Source of the DNA: Oceanibium sediminis
GTDB taxonomy: Bacteria > Pseudomonadota > Alphaproteobacteria > Rhodobacterales > Rhodobacteraceae
NCBI RefSeq assembly: GCF_003265325.1
Contig: NZ_QGNX01000003.1
Location: 372,001 to 436,000 of the forward strand
DNA: 64,000 bases
Direction of reading: 5' to 3'
The notes beneath the pieces were generated by a model. That model was not told the DNA's origin and did not search any database. It worked only from the letters and a program-made list of their open reading frames with translations. Below, one piece after another: positions 63,475 through 64,000 of this stretch. Position 1 is the stretch's first letter, and each line of letters starts with the position of its first letter. The position numbers and the translations under genes are program-made.

Positions 63475-64000
63475 ATGAAGCTCGCGAACACACTGTTGAG
63501 ACTTGGCCTGGGGCGGATGTTGTCGCTGATGGTCGGCGTCGCCTTTTTGATAACGGTCGGTGCCATGACGGTGATCAAGGTGCTCGACACCTGGTCCTAT
63601 CGTCTGGCGGAATTTGAACAGAATGCAGCGCTGGATTCGGAATTCCTCGCGGACGGGCTTGGCGGCGCGACGCGGTTCCGCAAGCTGGAGGATCTGGACG
63701 CGGCGGTCACCGGCTTCCTGGCGGATGCCGGTGAGGATATCGTTTCCGTCGCGGTGCTCGACCTGGATCTCGCAACGGTATACCTGAACGGCCCCGCGCC
63801 CGAGCCGACCGGCGTGCGGCTGGCCGGACAGGTCGTGACGGGCGCTTCCGCCCAAATGGTGGGCGAAACGGTGGCCGTCCCGATCTACTTCGGCAAGGGC
63901 GAAGAGCCGGTGGGCGCCCTGCTCGTTGTCTGGAGCAAGGACCGGATCATCGCGAACCTTCAGGCGTCGATCCTGTCGTCCGCGCTTGTCGGGCTGCTTC
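63475..64000 (+). CDS. 5' end of a membrane receptor with periplasmic sensor domain (runs off window)
   Basis: 175 codons visible. An N-terminal membrane helix (about 13-36) is followed by a periplasmic domain (about 40-160) and the start of a second membrane helix (about 163 onward, ILSSALVGLL). This is the topology of a chemoreceptor or sensor kinase. The output domain is beyond the window so the class is not known; adjacency to a secreted Cache-like protein favours a chemotaxis receptor. A GTGGAGG precedes the ATG at 63475. Confidence 0.65.
   Translation, partial: MKLANTLLRLGLGRMLSLMVGVAFLITVGAMTVIKVLDTWSYRLAEFEQNAALDSEFLADGLGGATRFRKLEDLDAAVTGFLADAGEDIVSVAVLDLDLATVYLNGPAPEPTGVRLAGQVVTGASAQMVGETVAVPIYFGKGEEPVGALLVVWSKDRIIANLQASILSSALVGLL

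Overview
The window is a 64 kb piece of a GC-rich chromosome from an alphaproteobacterium, most likely the Rhodobacteraceae (Roseobacter group). This rests on gene content and order: COQ9, a 44-residue aa3-oxidase subunit IV, DUF3422, DUF1150 paired with Hsp20, the series pyrB - PH-like gene - pyrC-like - plsY, purE-purK, and lgt - MidA-like methyltransferase - pgeF. I see no rRNA, tRNA, insertion sequence, prophage or CRISPR array. It reads as core chromosome with a few accessory patches. Functions are assigned by reading motifs; no database search was run.

Layout. 1-5.2 kb: the 3' part of mutL, rmuC, a DUF3422 membrane protein, yqgE and a secreted DsbD-alpha-like protein. 5.2-13.7 kb, minus strand: oxidoreductase, family 4-like uracil-DNA glycosylase, metallophosphoesterase, moaB, Nudix hydrolase and a two-gene RND efflux system, with a divergent LysR regulator. 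13.8-18.5 kb, plus strand: LysR, pyrB, a frame-disrupted PH-like gene, a catalytically degenerate dihydroorotase, plsY and a DUF805 protein. 18.5-20.2 kb: an acetyltransferase and a TbpB-like surface lipoprotein that looks acquired. 20.2-28.2 kb: gshA, rsmE, ubiA, an OmpA-like protein with a long acidic tail, and moaE-moaD-pgsA. 28.3-33.3 kb: uvrC, a short-chain reductase, a Ca/Na antiporter, a zinc-ribbon peptide and sppA. uvrC is preceded by an AT-rich non-coding island with a perfect DnaA box.

33.3-45.6 kb: an FrhB-family iron-sulfur protein, pirin, two Lin0512 paralogues, a cytochrome bd oxidase (cydAB), the small cytochrome aa3 subunit IV, an MBL-fold hydrolase coupled to an acyl-CoA dehydrogenase, the Sua5/TsaC tRNA-modification enzyme, a PPP-type phosphatase and rpsU. 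45.7-57.2 kb: COQ9, branched-chain aminotransferase with quinone oxidoreductase, a second Nudix protein, a DMT exporter, YegP, cysK, purEK, the Hsp20/DUF1150 heat-shock pair behind a near-consensus sigma-32 promoter, a class I-like EPSP synthase, trxB and an Lrp regulator. 57.4-64 kb: a PRC-barrel protein, a ClpP-type peptidase, a repeat-containing exported protein, pgeF, the MidA-like methyltransferase, lgt, ubiK, and a secreted sensor-domain protein followed by the 5' end of a membrane receptor that runs off the window.

Several short operons show 1-11 bp overlaps (moaB/Nudix, pyrC/plsY, moaD/moaE, pgsA/moaD, MBL/acyl-CoA dehydrogenase, purE/purK, lgt/methyltransferase/pgeF). Ubiquinone-linked genes (ubiA, COQ9, ubiK), terminal-oxidase genes and thiol chemistry genes (gshA, trxB, cysK, DsbD-like) recur, which fits an aerobic respiring marine bacterium. 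The observations most worth a second look are the degenerate dihydroorotase, the glycosylase that lacks its Fe-S cysteines, the secreted sensor/receptor pair at the right edge, the AT-rich island upstream of uvrC, and the two-repeat exported protein at 59.1 kb.
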